This document shows positions 44,233 through 53,298 of a stretch of 64,000 bases of DNA, piece after piece (within the stretch, counting starts at the first letter, position 1; each line of letters starts with the position of its first letter). The notes under the pieces were generated by a model, which made no database searches, had not been told where the DNA came from, and was given only the letters and a program-made list of their open reading frames with translations. Origin of the DNA: Kribbella amoyensis (GTDB lineage Bacteria; Actinomycetota; Actinomycetes; Propionibacteriales; Kribbellaceae); NCBI RefSeq assembly GCF_007828865.1, contig NZ_VIVK01000001.1:4898001-4962000 (forward strand), given 5' to 3'. The position numbers and the translations under genes are program-made.

Positions 44233-46065
44233 CTACCCGACCTCGGCCAGTGCTTCCAGAACGCCCTCGCCGTACTTGGCGAGCTTGTTCTCGCCGACGC
44301 CGCTGATGCGGCCGAGGTCGGTGAGGGAAGCGGGTAGGTCGGTGGCGATCTGGCGCAGGGTGGCGTCGTGGAAGATGACGTACGCCGGGACGCCCTGCTC
44401 CTTGGCGACCGCCGCACGCCAGGTGCGCAGACGCTCGAAGACCGGGGCCGCCTCGGCCGGGAGGTCCACCGTCTTCTTGCTGCTGCTCGACGACCGGCTC
44501 CGGGACACGCGCTCAGGCTCGCGGCGCATCATCACGTCGCGCCGCCGGCCGAGCACCTCCGCGCTGTCGGCGGTGAGGACCAGGGTGCCGTAGTCGCCTT
44601 CGACCGCGAGGAGCCGTTGGGCCAGCAGTTGCCGGACGACGCCGCGCCACTCGGTGTCCTTCAGCTCGGTCCCGATCCCGAACACGGTCAGCTCGTCGTG
44701 CCGGAACTGGCTCACCTTCGGTGTCTGCTTGCCGAGCAGGATGTCGATCACCTGGCCGGCGCCGAACTTCTGATTGCGCTCGTGCTGCAGCCGGTACACG
44801 GTCGAGAGCAGCTTCTGCGCCGGGATCGTGCCGTCCCACGACTCCGGCGGGGTGAGGCAGGTGTCGCAGTTCCCGCAGGGCTCGCCGTGCTGGCCGAAGT
44901 ACGCGAGCAGCTGGGCGCGCCGGCACTCCACGGTCTCGCACAGTGCGAGCATCGCGTCGAGGTGCGTACCGAGCCGGCGCCGGTGCGCAGCGTCGCCCTC
45001 GGAGGTGTCGATCATCTTGCGCTGTTGGACGACGTCCTGCAGCCCGTACGCGAGCCAGGCGGTCGAGGGGAGACCGTCACGGCCCGCCCGTCCGGTCTCC
45101 TGGTAGTAGCCCTCGACCGACTTCGGCAGGTCCAGGTGGGCGACGAACCGGACGTCGGGTTTGTCGATCCCCATCCCGAACGCGATCGTCGCGACCACGA
45201 CCAGCCCGTCCTCGCGGAGGAAGCGAGCCTGGTTCGCCGCGCGGGTCCTGCTGTCCAGCCCTGCGTGGTACGGCAGCGCCTCGATCCCGTTCTGGGTCAG
45301 GAAGGCGGCCGTCTTCTCGACGCTGTTGCGGGACAGGCAGTACACGATGCCGGCGTCGCCCGCGTGCTCGGTCCGCAGCAGGTCGAGCAACTGCCGCTGC
45401 GGGTTGTCCTTGCCGACGATCCGGTACTGGATGTTCGGCCGGTCGAAGCTGGCGACGAAGTGCTTCGCGTCGGTGAGGTTCAGCCGGGTGGCGATCTCGC
45501 GGTGGGTCGCCTCGGTCGCGGTCGCGGTGAGCGCGATCCGCGGGACCTCCGGCCAGCGCTCGTGCAGCTCGGACAGCATCAGGTAGTCGGGCCGGAAGTC
45601 GTGCCCCCACTGGGACACACAGTGCGCCTCGTCGATCGCGAACAACGAGATCTTGCCCTGGTCGAGCAACCGGACCGTGGCCTCCACCCGGAGCCGCTCG
45701 GGCGCCAGGTAGAGCAGGTCCAGCTCACCGGCCAGGAACGCCCGCTCGACCTCGCGCCGCTGCTCGAAGTCCTGGGTCGAGTTCAGGAAGCCGGCCCGGA
45801 CGCCGAGGGCGGTCAGCGCGTCCACCTGGTCCTGCATCAACGCGATCAGCGGCGAGATGACGACGCCGACGCCCGAGCGCACCAACGCGGGGATCTGGTA
45901 GCACAGCGACTTGCCGCCACCGGTCGGCATCAGCACCAGCGCGTCGGCACCGGCGACCACGGTCTCGATGATGTCGCCCTGCTCGCCACGGAACGCGTCG
46001 TAGCCGAACACCCGGTGCAGGACCTGCAGAGCTTCCGACTCGGGCAGTTGCGTTGTCTCAGCCAC
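44233..46065 (-). CDS. recQ: RecQ ATP-dependent DNA helicase
   Basis: RecQ is a 3'-5' helicase of the recombination and repair machinery. The 610-residue protein has Walker A MPTGGGKSLCYQ near residue 50, the DEAH box and aromatic-rich loop DEAHCVSQWGHDFRPDY near 145, and motif VI YYQETGRAGRDG. The zinc-binding Cys cluster GNCDTC near 398 is followed by the winged helix (RQC). An HRDC domain occupies about residues 535-610. All parts of the full-length bacterial enzyme are present. It converges on the VOC gene with 38 bp between stops. Confidence 0.97.
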   Translation of the reverse strand: MAETTQLPESEALQVLHRVFGYDAFRGEQGDIIETVVAGADALVLMPTGGGKSLCYQIPALVRSGVGVVISPLIALMQDQVDALTALGVRAGFLNSTQDFEQRREVERAFLAGELDLLYLAPERLRVEATVRLLDQGKISLFAIDEAHCVSQWGHDFRPDYLMLSELHERWPEVPRIALTATATEATHREIATRLNLTDAKHFVASFDRPNIQYRIVGKDNPQRQLLDLLRTEHAGDAGIVYCLSRNSVEKTAAFLTQNGIEALPYHAGLDSRTRAANQARFLREDGLVVVATIAFGMGIDKPDVRFVAHLDLPKSVEGYYQETGRAGRDGLPSTAWLAYGLQDVVQQRKMIDTSEGDAAHRRRLGTHLDAMLALCETVECRRAQLLAYFGQHGEPCGNCDTCLTPPESWDGTIPAQKLLSTVYRLQHERNQKFGAGQVIDILLGKQTPKVSQFRHDELTVFGIGTELKDTEWRGVVRQLLAQRLLAVEGDYGTLVLTADSAEVLGRRRDVMMRREPERVSRSRSSSSSKKTVDLPAEAAPVFERLRTWRAAVAKEQGVPAYVIFHDATLRQIATDLPASLTDLGRISGVGENKLAKYGEGVLEALAEVG

Positions 46066-46112
46066 CCGGCGATTCTACGGAGGTCCGCGCGGATCCGCGG
46101 GACCCCTGTGGA

Positions 46113-46529
46113 TTACCGGATCTCGCCGCGGTACGTGCCGACGCTCCAGAGGTTGCCTTCCGGGTCCGCGACGCTGAAGCCGCGGGACCCGTAGTCCTCG
46201 TCACGCAGCTCGCGGACGATGGTCGCACCTGCCGCGATCGCCTGTGCCAGCAGGGCATCCGGTGCGTCGTGCACGAGGTACACGGACTGGCTCTGCTCGG
46301 TCAGCTTGTCGAATTCGTTCGGCTCGGCGTTGCGGTCGGCGGAGCTCACCATCACCCCACCACCGGGCGGCCAGGCCAGCTCGGCGTGCGCGATCGAGCC
46401 TTCGGCGGCTCCCGGGTACGACGCGACCAGGGTGAAGCCCAGGCCTTCGGTGAGGAACTTCAGCGCGGCCTGCCCGTCGCGGTACACCAGCGTCGGCCAG
46501 ACTCCGATCACGGTCTCGTTCTTGGTCAT
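46113..46529 (-). CDS. VOC/PhnB-like protein
   Basis: This 138-residue protein is of the glyoxalase superfamily, PhnB/YdcJ-like: VIGVWPTLVYRDGQAALKFL, HAELAWPPGGGVMVSS and RGFSVADPEGNLWSVGTY. Two ATGs (46535 and 46529) are in frame. I chose 46529 because GGAGG is 7 nt before it but only about 1 nt from the other. It follows directly after the AraC-type gene and is probably co-transcribed with it. Confidence 0.88.
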   Translation of the reverse strand: MTKNETVIGVWPTLVYRDGQAALKFLTEGLGFTLVASYPGAAEGSIAHAELAWPPGGGVMVSSADRNAEPNEFDKLTEQSQSVYLVHDAPDALLAQAIAAGATIVRELRDEDYGSRGFSVADPEGNLWSVGTYRGEIR

Positions 46530-46531
46530 GT

Positions 46532-47377
46532 TCATGCCTCCGACTCTGCCGATCCGGAGGCGGCGGCGTCTTGTACGTATGGGAGCTCCTCGGTCATCCA
46601 GACCCGCGGCGAACACCCGGCCAGCGCGTGCCACTCGCGGGTCAGGTGCGCCTGGTCGGCGTACCCGAGGTCGGCCGCCAGGTCGGCCAGCCGGGTCCGC
46701 GGCCGGCGCTTCAGCCGATCCACCGCCTGCCCGAACCGGAGCACCCGCGCGACGACCTTCGGCGGCAGCCCGTACTCCTGCCCGAACCGCTCGCTCAGAT
46801 GCCGGCGGCTCCACCCGACCTCGCTCGCCAGCTGCTGGACGCCGACGCCGCCGGCGGTCTCGCACAACCGCTGCCAGGCCCACCCGAGCTCGGCCCGCGG
46901 CTCGGGAACCGGCTCGTCCCGCCACGCGTTCAGCAGCAGCGACTCCACCAGGCCGAACCGCTCGTCCCAGCTCGTCAGCTCGCGGATCCGCTCGGTCAAC
47001 TCGCGCGCCGGCCGGCCGAGCAGCAGGTCCAGGTCGATCACCGTCGACGCCAGCTCACCCGGCGGTACGCCGAGCAGCGCGCGCGATCCGGCCGGGGTCA
47101 GGGCGAGCTGGATCCCGGCGACGTTGGGGGAGTCGCCGATCCGGACCGCGGTCGAGTGCAGCCCGCCGACCAGGGTGTGGAACTTGTCCACCGGCGCCCC
47201 CGGCCATGCGACCCCGAGCGGCTCGTCCAAGGTGATCACCATCGTCAGGTACTGCGAGGGCAGGCCGCGGTGGACGGCCGGTGGCTCACCCGCGTACGCG
47301 TAGCCGGTCAGCGCCGCGACGTACGGCCGCAACGCGGGGACCGCCGCGCGGACGTGGTGCTCGAACACCGGCTCCAT
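46532..47377 (-). CDS. AraC-family regulator
   Basis: This is a 281-residue protein. The C-terminal AraC/XylS double helix-turn-helix shows GVGVQQLASEVGWSRRHLSE and, in the second half, RLADLAADLGYADQAHLTRE. The N-terminal domain (PALRPYVAALTGYAYAGEPP, QYLTMVITLDEPL) is of the DUF6597 type common in actinobacterial regulators. ATG at 47377 is used; the frame stays open upstream, but that part is not conserved-looking. It is divergent from ilvD across a 152-bp gap and probably controls the VOC gene behind it. Confidence 0.9.
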   Translation of the reverse strand: MEPVFEHHVRAAVPALRPYVAALTGYAYAGEPPAVHRGLPSQYLTMVITLDEPLGVAWPGAPVDKFHTLVGGLHSTAVRIGDSPNVAGIQLALTPAGSRALLGVPPGELASTVIDLDLLLGRPARELTERIRELTSWDERFGLVESLLLNAWRDEPVPEPRAELGWAWQRLCETAGGVGVQQLASEVGWSRRHLSERFGQEYGLPPKVVARVLRFGQAVDRLKRRPRTRLADLAADLGYADQAHLTREWHALAGCSPRVWMTEELPYVQDAAASGSAESEA

Positions 47378-47529
47378 GTCCCGAGGGTAGAACCGGATGC
47401 CGACAATCCGGATCCGGACGCGGCCACGACGGCCGGCATACGGGACCGCTGTACCGTCATCCGGACAGAAGTGGCACGATGCTCTGGGCGGCGGGTGCCG
47501 CTCACGGAACACGTTTGGGAGAGATCGTC

Positions 47530-49380
47530 GTGCCTCAGCTGAGATCCCGCACTGTCACCCACGGCCGCAACATGGCGGGCGCCCGCGCCCTCATGCAGGC
47601 GTCCGGTGTCGCCCGGGAGGACTTCGGCAAGCCGATCATCGCCGTAGCGAACAGCTTCACCGAGTTCGTCCCCGGCCACACCCACCTGGCCCCGGTCGGG
47701 CGGATCGTGTCCGAGGCGATCCACGCGGCCGGCGGGATCGCGCGCGAGTTCAACACGATCGCGGTCGACGACGGCATCGCGATGGGCCACGGCGGCATGC
47801 TGTACAGCCTGCCGTCGCGGGACCTGATCGCGGACTCGGTCGAGTACATGGTCGAGGCGCACTGTGCGGACGCGCTGGTCTGCATCTCCAACTGCGACAA
47901 GATCACCCCGGGCATGCTGAACGCCGCGCTCCGGCTGAACATCCCGACCGTGTTCGTCTCCGGCGGCCCGATGGAGGCCGGCCGGGCCACCCTGGTCGAC
48001 GGCACGGTGCGCAAGCTGGACCTGATCGACGCGATGTCCGAGGCCGTCAACGAGAACGTCTCCGACGCCGACATCCTGCGGATCGAGGAGAACGCCTGCC
48101 CGACCTGCGGCTCCTGCTCGGGCATGTTCACCGCGAACTCGATGAACTGCCTGACCGAGGCGATCGGCCTGTCGCTGCCGGGCAACGGCTCGGTGCTCGC
48201 CACCCACACCGCCCGGCGCGCCCTGTACGAGAAGGCCGGCGAGACCGTCGTCGAGATCACCAAGCGGTACTACGACAACGACGACGCGACCGTGCTGCCG
48301 CGCAACATCGCGTCCAAGGAGGCGTTCGGCAACGCGATGGCGCTCGACATCGCGATGGGCGGCTCGACGAACACGATCCTGCACCTGCTCGCGGCCGCCC
48401 AGGAGGCCGAGGTCGGCTTCGACCTGGACGACATCAACGCGGTGTCCCGCCGGGTCCCGTGCCTGGCCAAGGTCGCGCCGAACGTCGCGCCGAGCGGCAC
48501 GTACTACATGGAGGACGTGCACCGGGCCGGCGGCATCCCCGCGATCCTGGGCGAGCTGCACCGGGCCGGGCTGCTGAACGAGAACGTCCACACCGTGCAC
48601 AGCGACTCGATCGACGAGTGGCTGAAGACGTGGGACCTGCGTGGCGGGTCGCCGTCGCCGGAGGCCGTCGAGCTGTGGCACGCGGCGCCCGGGTGCGTGC
48701 GGTCCGCGACGGCGTTCTCGCAGTCGGAGCGCTGGGAGACGCTGGACACCGACGCCGCGGGCGGCTGCATCCGCGACCTCGAGCACGCGTACTCCCAAGA
48801 CGGCGGCCTGGCCGTGCTCAAGGGCAACCTGGCCGTCGACGGCTGCGTGGTGAAGACGGCCGGCGTGGACGAGTCGATCTGGACCTTCGAAGGACCGGCC
48901 GTGGTCTGCGAGTCGCAAGAGGAAGCGGTCGACAAGATCCTGGCCAAGCAGATCCAGCCGGGCGACGTCGTGGTGATCCGGTACGAGGGTCCCAAGGGTG
49001 GCCCGGGGATGCAGGAGATGCTGTACCCGACCTCGTTCCTGAAGGGCCGCGGCCTCGGCAAGGTCTGTGCCCTGGTCACCGACGGCCGGTTCTCCGGCGG
49101 TACGTCAGGACTGTCCATCGGCCACGCCTCGCCCGAGGCGGCGTCCGGCGGCACCATCGCCCTGGTCCAGGACGGCGACCGGATCCGGATCGACATCCCC
49201 AACCGCTCGATCGACCTGCTCGTGTCCGAGGAGGAGCTGACCACGCGCCGCGAAGCCCTGGGCGGGGTGTATGCCCCCAAGGACCGCGACCGCAAGGTCA
49301 GCCAGGCCCTCCGCGCCTACGCGGCCATGGCCACCAGCGCCGACAAGGGCGCTGTCCGCGACGTCACCAAGCTGGGCTGA
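47530..49380 (+). CDS. ilvD: Dihydroxy-acid dehydratase
   Basis: IlvD catalyses the third step of isoleucine/valine synthesis, an Fe-S dependent dehydration. The 616-residue protein has the cluster-ligand Cys in CISNCDKITPGM near residue 122 and in ENACPTCGSCSGMFTANSMN near 195, plus VTDGRFSGGTSGLSIGHASP near the C-terminus. The start is GTG at 47530 with GGGAGAG 7 nt upstream. It stands alone, away from the other ilv genes, as is common. The 152-bp upstream gap shows no obvious attenuator. Confidence 0.97.
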   Translation: MPQLRSRTVTHGRNMAGARALMQASGVAREDFGKPIIAVANSFTEFVPGHTHLAPVGRIVSEAIHAAGGIAREFNTIAVDDGIAMGHGGMLYSLPSRDLIADSVEYMVEAHCADALVCISNCDKITPGMLNAALRLNIPTVFVSGGPMEAGRATLVDGTVRKLDLIDAMSEAVNENVSDADILRIEENACPTCGSCSGMFTANSMNCLTEAIGLSLPGNGSVLATHTARRALYEKAGETVVEITKRYYDNDDATVLPRNIASKEAFGNAMALDIAMGGSTNTILHLLAAAQEAEVGFDLDDINAVSRRVPCLAKVAPNVAPSGTYYMEDVHRAGGIPAILGELHRAGLLNENVHTVHSDSIDEWLKTWDLRGGSPSPEAVELWHAAPGCVRSATAFSQSERWETLDTDAAGGCIRDLEHAYSQDGGLAVLKGNLAVDGCVVKTAGVDESIWTFEGPAVVCESQEEAVDKILAKQIQPGDVVVIRYEGPKGGPGMQEMLYPTSFLKGRGLGKVCALVTDGRFSGGTSGLSIGHASPEAASGGTIALVQDGDRIRIDIPNRSIDLLVSEEELTTRREALGGVYAPKDRDRKVSQALRAYAAMATSADKGAVRDVTKLG

Positions 49381-49398
49381 CCCGCTCCGGACCACAGC

Positions 49399-49434
49399 GA
49401 GCCGTCGCCGGGACCACGGTCCTGGCGGCGGCTC
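49399..49434. terminator. Bidirectional terminator between ilvD and the MazF-like gene
   Basis: GAGCCGTCGCCGGGACC (49399-49415) pairs along 17 positions with GGTCCTGGCGGCGGCTC (49418-49434), counting two G-U wobbles in the RNA of one strand. It lies between two convergent stops. Confidence 0.75.
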
Positions 49435-49440
49435 GTCGGT

Positions 49441-49746
49441 TCAGAGGGCGTCGAGGTCGAAGGCGAGGGTGATGGCTTCGGCGAGTTCGGGCTCCTGGTC
49501 GGGGAGGAGGTAGCCGATCAGGCGGCCGAGCTGGAGCTTGGGGATGGTCTGGATGTTGTCGCAGCTGATCGCGCTGGGGTGATCCAGGCCGTTGCGCGGC
49601 CCGACCGGGACCTCGGTGGAGAGGCCGCGGATGGTGCTGGTGATCGGCGCGACGGTGACGTTGGTCAGCCGGGGGCGGATCAGCTCCCGGGTCAGCACGA
49701 CCACCGGCCGTGGTTTGTCCAAGCGGGCGACGTGGATCGGCCGCAT
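49441..49746 (-). CDS. MazF/PemK-family toxin-like endoribonuclease
   Basis: This is a 101-residue protein of MazF length. It shows RPVVVLTRELIRPRLTNVTV with the conserved Arg-containing strand, the APITSTIRGLSTEV loop typical of PemK/MazF toxins, and SAISCDNIQTIPK before the last helix. Such proteins cut RNA at short sequences and are neutralised by the upstream gene product. The ATG overlaps the antitoxin stop (ATGA). Confidence 0.9.
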   Translation of the reverse strand: MRPIHVARLDKPRPVVVLTRELIRPRLTNVTVAPITSTIRGLSTEVPVGPRNGLDHPSAISCDNIQTIPKLQLGRLIGYLLPDQEPELAEAITLAFDLDAL

Positions 49747-49982
49747 CAGTCGAGGTCGGACAGTACGGTGCCGCTCGCGGCGGCGGCGAGCCCGTCGAGC
49801 TCGGGGTCCTCGCCCCGCTCGGTCAGGATCGCCAGGTCGCGGGCCGCCAGTTCCCGGCGGCGCTCGCGCTCCATCGCCCGGGCCACCACGGAGGCCCGGG
49901 ACGAGGCTTTGTTGTCGTCCACCAGCCGGTCCATGAACTCGACCAGCTCGTCCGGCAGCCGCACGGTGATCTGTTTGCTCAT
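49746..49982 (-). CDS. Ribbon-helix-helix antitoxin of the MazF-like pair
   Basis: This 78-residue protein has an N-terminal ribbon-helix-helix: the strand KQITVRLPDELVEFMDRLV is followed by SSRASVVARAMERERRR. An acidic tail (EDPELDGLAAA, SDLD) is expected to wrap the toxin. ATG at 49982 is used because it coincides with the start of the RHH fold; 12 more codons upstream would run through the operator. Antitoxin first and toxin second with overlapping codons is the classical order. Confidence 0.88.
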   Translation of the reverse strand: MSKQITVRLPDELVEFMDRLVDDNKASSRASVVARAMERERRRELAARDLAILTERGEDPELDGLAAAASGTVLSDLD

Positions 49983-49996
49983 ACCAAAACCATACC
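49980..49996 (-). promoter_or_regulatory. Direct repeat at the antitoxin start, probable RHH operator
   Basis: GGTATG occurs twice on the minus strand, starting at 49996 and 49985, 11 bp apart, that is about one helical turn. The second copy includes the antitoxin ATG. RHH dimers bind such short repeats side by side, so autorepression is likely. Confidence 0.5.
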
Positions 49997-50046
49997 GGGC
50001 TGGGATTCGATTCTCCACCGCCCGCGTCCCGGGGTTGCCGCCTCGG

Positions 50047-50715
50047 TCAGTTCGGGTGCATCGTCGACCAGGACATCTCGTCGTCCGGCAGCGACGGCAG
50101 CGCGGCGATCGCGGCCAGTTCGGCGTCGAGCAGGCCGACCAGGTGGACGAGCCGGGACGTGGTGTCCTCGGCCTCCAGCAGCTTCTGCCGATCCGGCGTC
50201 TGCAGCGTCATCGCGGCCGACATCAGGTACGACAGCGTGCTCGGGTCGTCGGGCAGGGAGCCGATGTGCAGGCCGGGCCGGCTGATCTCGGTCACCGCGG
50301 CGGCGTACCGGCGGAACCGCTCGACCGCGATCGTCGCCGTCCCGAGCGGGTCCTCGCCGAGCTCCTCGGGCAGCCACTCGACGTCGGCGATCAGGTAGTC
50401 GCCGCTGCTGTCGAGCTGGTCGACCTTGAACCGGCGGTTGCCGGTGAGGGTGATCTCGACCGGCGCCTCGTCGCCCGCCTCCAGCGTGATCTCGGAGATG
50501 GTGGCGGCACAGCCGGTGCCGTAGAGCGAGCGGAACACCCGGTCGCCGAGCTCGTACCCGTCCCGGACCGCGACCGCGCCGCAGGCCAGTTCACCCCCGT
50601 TCTCGACCAGGTCGCGGACCACCGCGCGGCCCTGGACGTCGGTGACGGGGATGGGGAGCACCAGCCCAGGGAAGATCACCGTTTCGACGGTGAGAAGAGG
50701 CAGGCGCGAATCCAT
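50047..50715 (-). CDS. Lon N-terminal (substrate-binding) domain protein
   Basis: This 222-residue protein consists of a LAN/LonB domain alone, without ATPase or protease: LPLLTVETVIFPGLVLPIPV at the start, YGTGCAATISEI and VEITLTGNRRFKVDQL in the beta part, then a helical bundle (LMSAAMTLQTPDRQKLLEAE). Stand-alone members are widespread and their role is unproven. ATG at 50715 is used. It is divergent from hisD across 127 bp. Confidence 0.9.
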   Translation of the reverse strand: MDSRLPLLTVETVIFPGLVLPIPVTDVQGRAVVRDLVENGGELACGAVAVRDGYELGDRVFRSLYGTGCAATISEITLEAGDEAPVEITLTGNRRFKVDQLDSSGDYLIADVEWLPEELGEDPLGTATIAVERFRRYAAAVTEISRPGLHIGSLPDDPSTLSYLMSAAMTLQTPDRQKLLEAEDTTSRLVHLVGLLDAELAAIAALPSLPDDEMSWSTMHPN

Positions 50716-50829
50716 GCGCCCGAGCCTATGGCAACGACCGGCGGCGCGTACCGCGAACCACGGGCGGGCCTGGTCACGACCAGGGTCACAGCCCGTGGAC
50801 GCCGGGGCGGGCCGGGTCGCGGTGACCAC

Positions 50830-50835
50830 TAGACT
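50830..50835 (+). promoter_or_regulatory. Candidate -10 of a leaderless hisD promoter
   Basis: TAGACT ends 7 bp before the hisD ATG, and no Shine-Dalgarno sequence lies in between, so transcription probably starts at the A of the ATG. No good -35 is visible. Confidence 0.5.
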
Positions 50836-50842
50836 GAGCCCC

Positions 50843-52180
50843 ATGATTCGCCGCGTCGACCTGCGGGGCCGAGTGGCGGCCGGAGAGGTGACCGACCTCC
50901 AAGCCGAAGTGAACGCCCTCGTCCCCCGAGCTGTGTTCGACGTCGAGAAGGCTCTCGACGTCGCCCGACCGATCTGCCTGGACGTCCGCCATCGCGGAGT
51001 CGAGGCGATCAGGGAGTACGGCGAGCGGTTCGACCATGTCCGGGTGGAGGACCTGCGGGTCCCCGCGGAGGCGCTGAAGACCGCGCTGGAGGAGCTGGAC
51101 CCCGCGATCCGGGCCGGGTTCGAGGAATCGATCCGGCGGGTCCGCGAGGTGAGCCAGGACGAGCTGACCGCGGACGTCGCGTCCGAGCCCGCGCCGGGTG
51201 GCCGGGTGACCCAGCGGTACGTCCCGGTCCAGCGCGTCGGGCTGTACGTTCCCGGAGGCCGCGCGCCGCTGTCGTCCAGCGTGGTGATGAACGTGGTCCC
51301 GGCCCAGGTCGCCGGGGTGCCGTCGCTGGCCGTGGCGTCGCCGCCGCAGCAGGAGTTCGGCGGTCTGCCGCACCCGACCGTGCTCGCGGTCTGCGCGATG
51401 CTCGGGATCGAGGAGGTGTACGCGATGGGCGGCGCGCAGGCGATCGCCGGGTTCGCGTACGGCTTCGGGACCGGTGCGTCGGCCTGCAAGAAGGTCAACC
51501 TGATCACCGGTCCGGGCAACATCTACGTCGTCGCCGCCAAGCGGTTCCTGCTCGGTGAGGTCGGGATCGACTCCGAGGCGGGGCCGACCGAGATCGCCGT
51601 GCTGGCCGACGACACCGCGGATCCCACCCACGTCGCCGCCGACCTGATCAGCCAGGCCGAGCACGACCCGATGGCCGCGAGCGTGCTGGTCACCCCGAGC
51701 GAGGCGCTGGCCACCGCGGTCGAGGCGGAGCTGTCCGTCCAGGTCGCCCGGACCAAGCACCGCGAGCGGGTCGAGGAGGCGCTCGGCGGGCAGCAGTCCG
51801 CCGTCGTGCTGGTCGACGACCTCGACCAGGGCACCGCGCTGGTGGACGCCTACGCCGCCGAGCACCTGGAGATCCAGACCGCCGACGCCGAGGAGCGGGC
51901 CGGCCTGATCAGCAACGCGGGCGCGATCTTCGTCGGCAGTTGGTCGCCGGTCTCACTCGGCGACTACTGCGCCGGGTCGAACCACGTCCTCCCGACCGCG
52001 GGGTGCGCGTGCCACTCGTCCGGTCTGTCGGTGCGCAGCTTCCTCAAGGCCGTGCACGTCGTGAACTACTCGCGTGATGCGCTGCGGGACGTCGCGGGTC
52101 ACGTGGTCACGCTGGCCCACGCCGAGGACCTGCCGGCGCACGGTGCCGCGGTGTCCGCCCGGTTCCCGGGGGAGCGCTGA
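50843..52180 (+). CDS. hisD: Histidinol dehydrogenase
   Basis: HisD carries out the last two oxidations of histidine synthesis, histidinol to histidine, with NAD and zinc. The 445-residue protein contains RVGLYVPGGRAPLSSSVVMN, VNLITGPGNIYVVAAKR, DSEAGPTEIAVLAD and AGSNHVLPTAGCACHSSGLS. The stop overlaps the hisC ATG by one base (TGATG). It opens the his operon. Confidence 0.97.
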   Translation: MIRRVDLRGRVAAGEVTDLQAEVNALVPRAVFDVEKALDVARPICLDVRHRGVEAIREYGERFDHVRVEDLRVPAEALKTALEELDPAIRAGFEESIRRVREVSQDELTADVASEPAPGGRVTQRYVPVQRVGLYVPGGRAPLSSSVVMNVVPAQVAGVPSLAVASPPQQEFGGLPHPTVLAVCAMLGIEEVYAMGGAQAIAGFAYGFGTGASACKKVNLITGPGNIYVVAAKRFLLGEVGIDSEAGPTEIAVLADDTADPTHVAADLISQAEHDPMAASVLVTPSEALATAVEAELSVQVARTKHRERVEEALGGQQSAVVLVDDLDQGTALVDAYAAEHLEIQTADAEERAGLISNAGAIFVGSWSPVSLGDYCAGSNHVLPTAGCACHSSGLSVRSFLKAVHVVNYSRDALRDVAGHVVTLAHAEDLPAHGAAVSARFPGER

Positions 52181-53298
52181 TGGGCCGGTTCGACGGGCTG
52201 CCGATCCGCGACGAGCTGAAGAGCTTCGAGCCGTACGGCGCCCCGCAGCTGGACGTCCCGATCCTGCTCAACGTCAACGAGAACCCGTACCCGCCGAGCG
52301 AGGCCACCGTCGCCGACATCACCGCGTCGGTGGCCGAGGCGGCCCGCGGCCTGAACCGGTACCCGGACCGTGAGTTCCTCGCCCTGCGCGCGGATCTGGC
52401 GGCGTACCTGGGCCGGGAGTCGGGCGCGGACCTGACCGCCGAGCAACTCTGGGCCGCCAACGGGTCGAACGAGGTCATGCTGCACCTGCTGCAGGCCTTC
52501 GGCGGACCGGGCCGGACCGCGTTGTCGTTCGCGCCGACCTACTCGATGTACCCGGAGTACGCGCGGGACACGAACACGGGCTGGGTGGCCGGCCGCCGGG
52601 CCGAGGACTTCACCCTGGACCAGAGCAAGGCACTGGCAGCGATTTCCCGGCACCACCCGTCGGTCGTCCTGGTCGCCTCGCCGAACAACCCGACCGGGAC
52701 GGCGCTGCCGATCGACGTGATCGAGGCGCTCGCGCAACGGACCGCGGCGACCGGCGCCGTGCTGGTGGTCGACGAGGCGTACGCCGAGTTCCGCCGGGCC
52801 GGGACGCCGAGTGCGGTGACCCTGCTGCCGAAGTACCCGAACCTCGCCGTCGCCCGGACCACCTCGAAGGCGTTCGCGCTCGCCGGGGCCCGGGTCGGGT
52901 ACCTCGCCGCGAGCAAGCAACTCGTCGACGCGCTGCGGATCGTCCGGCTGCCGTACCACCTGTCCGCGGTGACCCAGGCGGTTGCGCGGGCGGCGCTGCG
53001 GCACTCCGACGAGCTGCTCAGCCGGGTCGAGCAGTTGCGGACCGAGCGGGACGAGACGGTCGAGTGGCTGCGGGCCCAGGGTCTGCGGGCGGTCGACTCG
53101 GACGCGAACTTCGTGCTGTTCGGGACGTTCGCCGACCGGCACGCGGTCTGGCAGTCGCTGCTGGACGACGGGGTGCTGATCCGTGAGACCGGGCCGGACG
53201 GCTGGCTGCGGGTCTCGATCGGCACCGGCGCCGAGATGGCGGCGTTCCGCGCCGCGCTGGAGAAAGTGCTGAAGACCGACGTGGGAAGGCAATCATGA
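52180..53298 (+). CDS. hisC: Histidinol-phosphate aminotransferase
   Basis: HisC is a class I/II PLP aminotransferase making histidinol phosphate. The 372-residue protein has LLNVNENPYPPSEATV, ASPNNPTGTALP, VVDEAYAEF and the PLP lysine in ARTTSKAFALAGARVGYL near residue 230. It is coupled to hisD and hisB by overlapping codons at both ends (TGATG and ATGA). Confidence 0.97.
   Translation: MGRFDGLPIRDELKSFEPYGAPQLDVPILLNVNENPYPPSEATVADITASVAEAARGLNRYPDREFLALRADLAAYLGRESGADLTAEQLWAANGSNEVMLHLLQAFGGPGRTALSFAPTYSMYPEYARDTNTGWVAGRRAEDFTLDQSKALAAISRHHPSVVLVASPNNPTGTALPIDVIEALAQRTAATGAVLVVDEAYAEFRRAGTPSAVTLLPKYPNLAVARTTSKAFALAGARVGYLAASKQLVDALRIVRLPYHLSAVTQAVARAALRHSDELLSRVEQLRTERDETVEWLRAQGLRAVDSDANFVLFGTFADRHAVWQSLLDDGVLIRETGPDGWLRVSIGTGAEMAAFRAALEKVLKTDVGRQS

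Noticed and set aside
47378..47529. TGGCAC in the araC-ilvD gap as a sigma-54 promoter
   Set aside because: The downstream TTGC element is not at the required spacing, and actinobacteria lack sigma-54.
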